64,000 nt of DNA. Source: Lycocorax pyrrhopterus obiensis. Its lineage: Eukaryota; Chordata; Aves; Passeriformes; Paradisaeidae. Within the stretch, counting starts at the first letter, position 1; each line of letters opens with the position of its first letter. Positions 62,531 to 64,000 of this stretch are shown here, piece by piece. The stretch spans positions 6,813,465 to 6,877,464 of the forward strand of contig JACSVZ010000004.1 of NCBI GenBank assembly GCA_014706295.1. The letters run 5' to 3'. A model generated the notes under the pieces. That model did no database searches. It was not told where the DNA came from and worked only from the letters and a program-made list of their open reading frames with translations. The translations under genes and the position numbers were made by a program.

Positions 62531-64000
62531 TCAAATAATATGTTTTCCCTCTGGCCACTGCACATGCTTTGTTTTTCTGGAAAAGCTGCTTTTACCCTTC
62601 AGGATCCCTTGCAGGGTGGGGGTGGCTGCAGAGCCACATCCAGGCACCGGGGGAGAGGGGCTCGCTTGGGAAATTCGGGAAGTGAACGAGTTTTTTCTTT
62701 TGTTACCAAGAGCTCCTTGCATCCTTTTACTGCTGCCACCAATTTTGCTGTTAAAATAACCATCCTTATTTCACATTTTGTTGGGAGTCATATTGGTCAT
62801 TCGCCTCCTAATTCCAGGTTCAATCTTCCTTCCCGTATGTTGTCACCATCCTGCGAGCCCAGAGGCCAACCCACTCCAGGTCAAATTCTGCCTGCATGAG
62901 CTGCTGGTAGCAAAGTTTAGTCCCCTCTGAAGGAAAAAGGCCATGAAACCTCCTCGTACCCTCCAAGCCCATGAGCTGGGCAGGACAGCACCACATCCCC
63001 ATGGCACTGGGATGAGGCACTTGGCCTTTCCACGCCCGAGGAAGACAAGTGCGGAGAGCAGATGGCTTTTCGGAAGCCTAGAATTGTATATTGTGGCTGT
63101 GGCATCCCCTGCTCCTGCTGATGCTGCACTTCCCTGCCTTGTGCTGCTTTATTTGGGAAGGATGCCTTGTGAGCAAAGGTGTGAATATCGCTCCCCTCGC
63201 AGCTAATCCTGACACGCCAGTGGCCCACAAGCACGATGTATTGCTAAGCAACACTTGGCAAAATCCATGCCAGGTTGTGTCGGCCCCCTTTGATGTTTCA
63301 CAGAAGCATTGTCATTTCCATCTCTGGCATTGTTTCCAGCATTTTGGGTGTCAGTGTTCCTGAAAACCATCACAGAAAGGATGTTTATTGAACTGTCAGA
63401 GGGTGAATGATTGACACTAGGCACAAGTACTTTTCATGTTCAGGTTTTGGCATGCCACAATTGGATTATTTCCTGATAAATGCCATCCAATTCTACCAGA
63501 TGGACCACTGAGAGATATGCCAACCTGTGTGAGAAATGGAGTAGATGCTCAGTGCCACTTATTGGTAGATGTGTGCTTCTCCAGTCTATCCTTTTGTGTA
63601 GCTGCAGGGTATTTCACTGAAGCAGTGACTTTTGTGATGCTCATAATTAGAAGAGCAAGGCAATTTTCATTGTGGAGAAGGGTAGGTTTCAATGCCCAAA
63701 TCTGATTTCATTCACCTCGGTGTGGAAGTGCAATACCTGTTCCTCTCCTCTTAGATTTAATGTGTTCTCTGTGACTTAAGCATTAAAGAGCCATGAATTT
63801 TGAAAGTCAGGTATTTCTCATATATAAATAATTTCAATAAACCGATCCTCTGCCTTCCCCTTCATTTTTTCCTAATGGCTCACTTACAGATCCGAAAGCA
63901 ATACGAGGATTGTGAGGTAGGTATTATGTGTACCATCCAAAGTTTATTAAACAGCTGAATTCATTTCACTGACACTCAGCTGGAGAGGTATCTGTGGCCT
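62531..64000. other. Non-coding stretch, no gene seen
   Basis: Open frames of up to 146 codons (62459-62899, +) have no domain. TGATTGACAC at 63408-63417 matches the PBX/MEIS composite TGATTGACAG at nine of ten bases. The last 300 bases are AT-rich. Confidence 0.6.

Noticed and set aside
1..64000. CRISPR array, operon, phage or other prokaryotic system
   Set aside because: No regularly spaced repeats, no coding density and no bacterial signals. The sequence is vertebrate in character.

Overview
This window reads as non-coding DNA from an amniote nucleus, most likely a bird. Nothing in it looks prokaryotic: there are no dense ORFs, operons, ribosome-binding sites, tRNAs or rRNAs. It is rich in short homopolymer and microsatellite tracts. 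CpG appears depleted and I see no clear CpG island. Two stretches align by eye with the MIR SINE family, which is an amniote signature. The lack of L1, Alu or B1-type sequence and the low repeat load fit a sauropsid, and a bird best, but I recognise no diagnostic avian CR1 copy. The class is therefore an inference.

I find no protein-coding gene, no exon with convincing splice sites and domain content, and no tRNA, rRNA or known microRNA. The longest open frames (about 220-254 codons, four of them) have no recognisable domain. Two of the four start at TTG rather than ATG. I treat them as chance. The window is best described as a gene desert, or part of a very large intron or intergenic interval.

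Layout: 1-2.1 kb, plain sequence; 2.1-2.2 kb, a MIR relic; 3.0-3.4 and 4.5-5.2 kb, AT-rich enhancer-like blocks; 5-13.5 kb, mostly plain, with palindromes near 8.7 and 10.8 kb and a 53-base purine tract at 13.5 kb; 13.6-14.2 kb, an enhancer-like block; 14.2-20 kb, plain, with two G-quadruplex motifs; 20.03-20.16 kb, a striking imperfect hairpin; 20.2-28.4 kb, plain; 28.4-29.5 kb, an enhancer-like block; 33.0-33.7 kb, a block with overlapping minus-strand open frames; 37.7-38.1 kb, a block with a composite MEIS/PBX site next to an RFX-like X-box; 41.2-41.9 and 43.4-43.9 kb, AT-rich blocks; 47.2-48.1 kb, a purine tandem followed by AT-rich sequence; 50.4-51.3 kb, an enhancer-like block with TCF, SOX and homeodomain motifs; 53.2-54.1 kb, a block with a MEIS/E-box overlap; 54.2 kb, a possible MIR; 57.1 kb, a strong G-quadruplex; 58.9 kb, a small minisatellite; 62.4 kb, the clearest MIR.

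If there is a biological system here, it is probably regulatory: several AT-rich, motif-dense blocks separated by plain sequence, as in deserts around developmental transcription-factor genes. Nothing in the window identifies the target gene. Conservation, which would decide this, cannot be judged from one sequence, so all regulatory calls carry low confidence.
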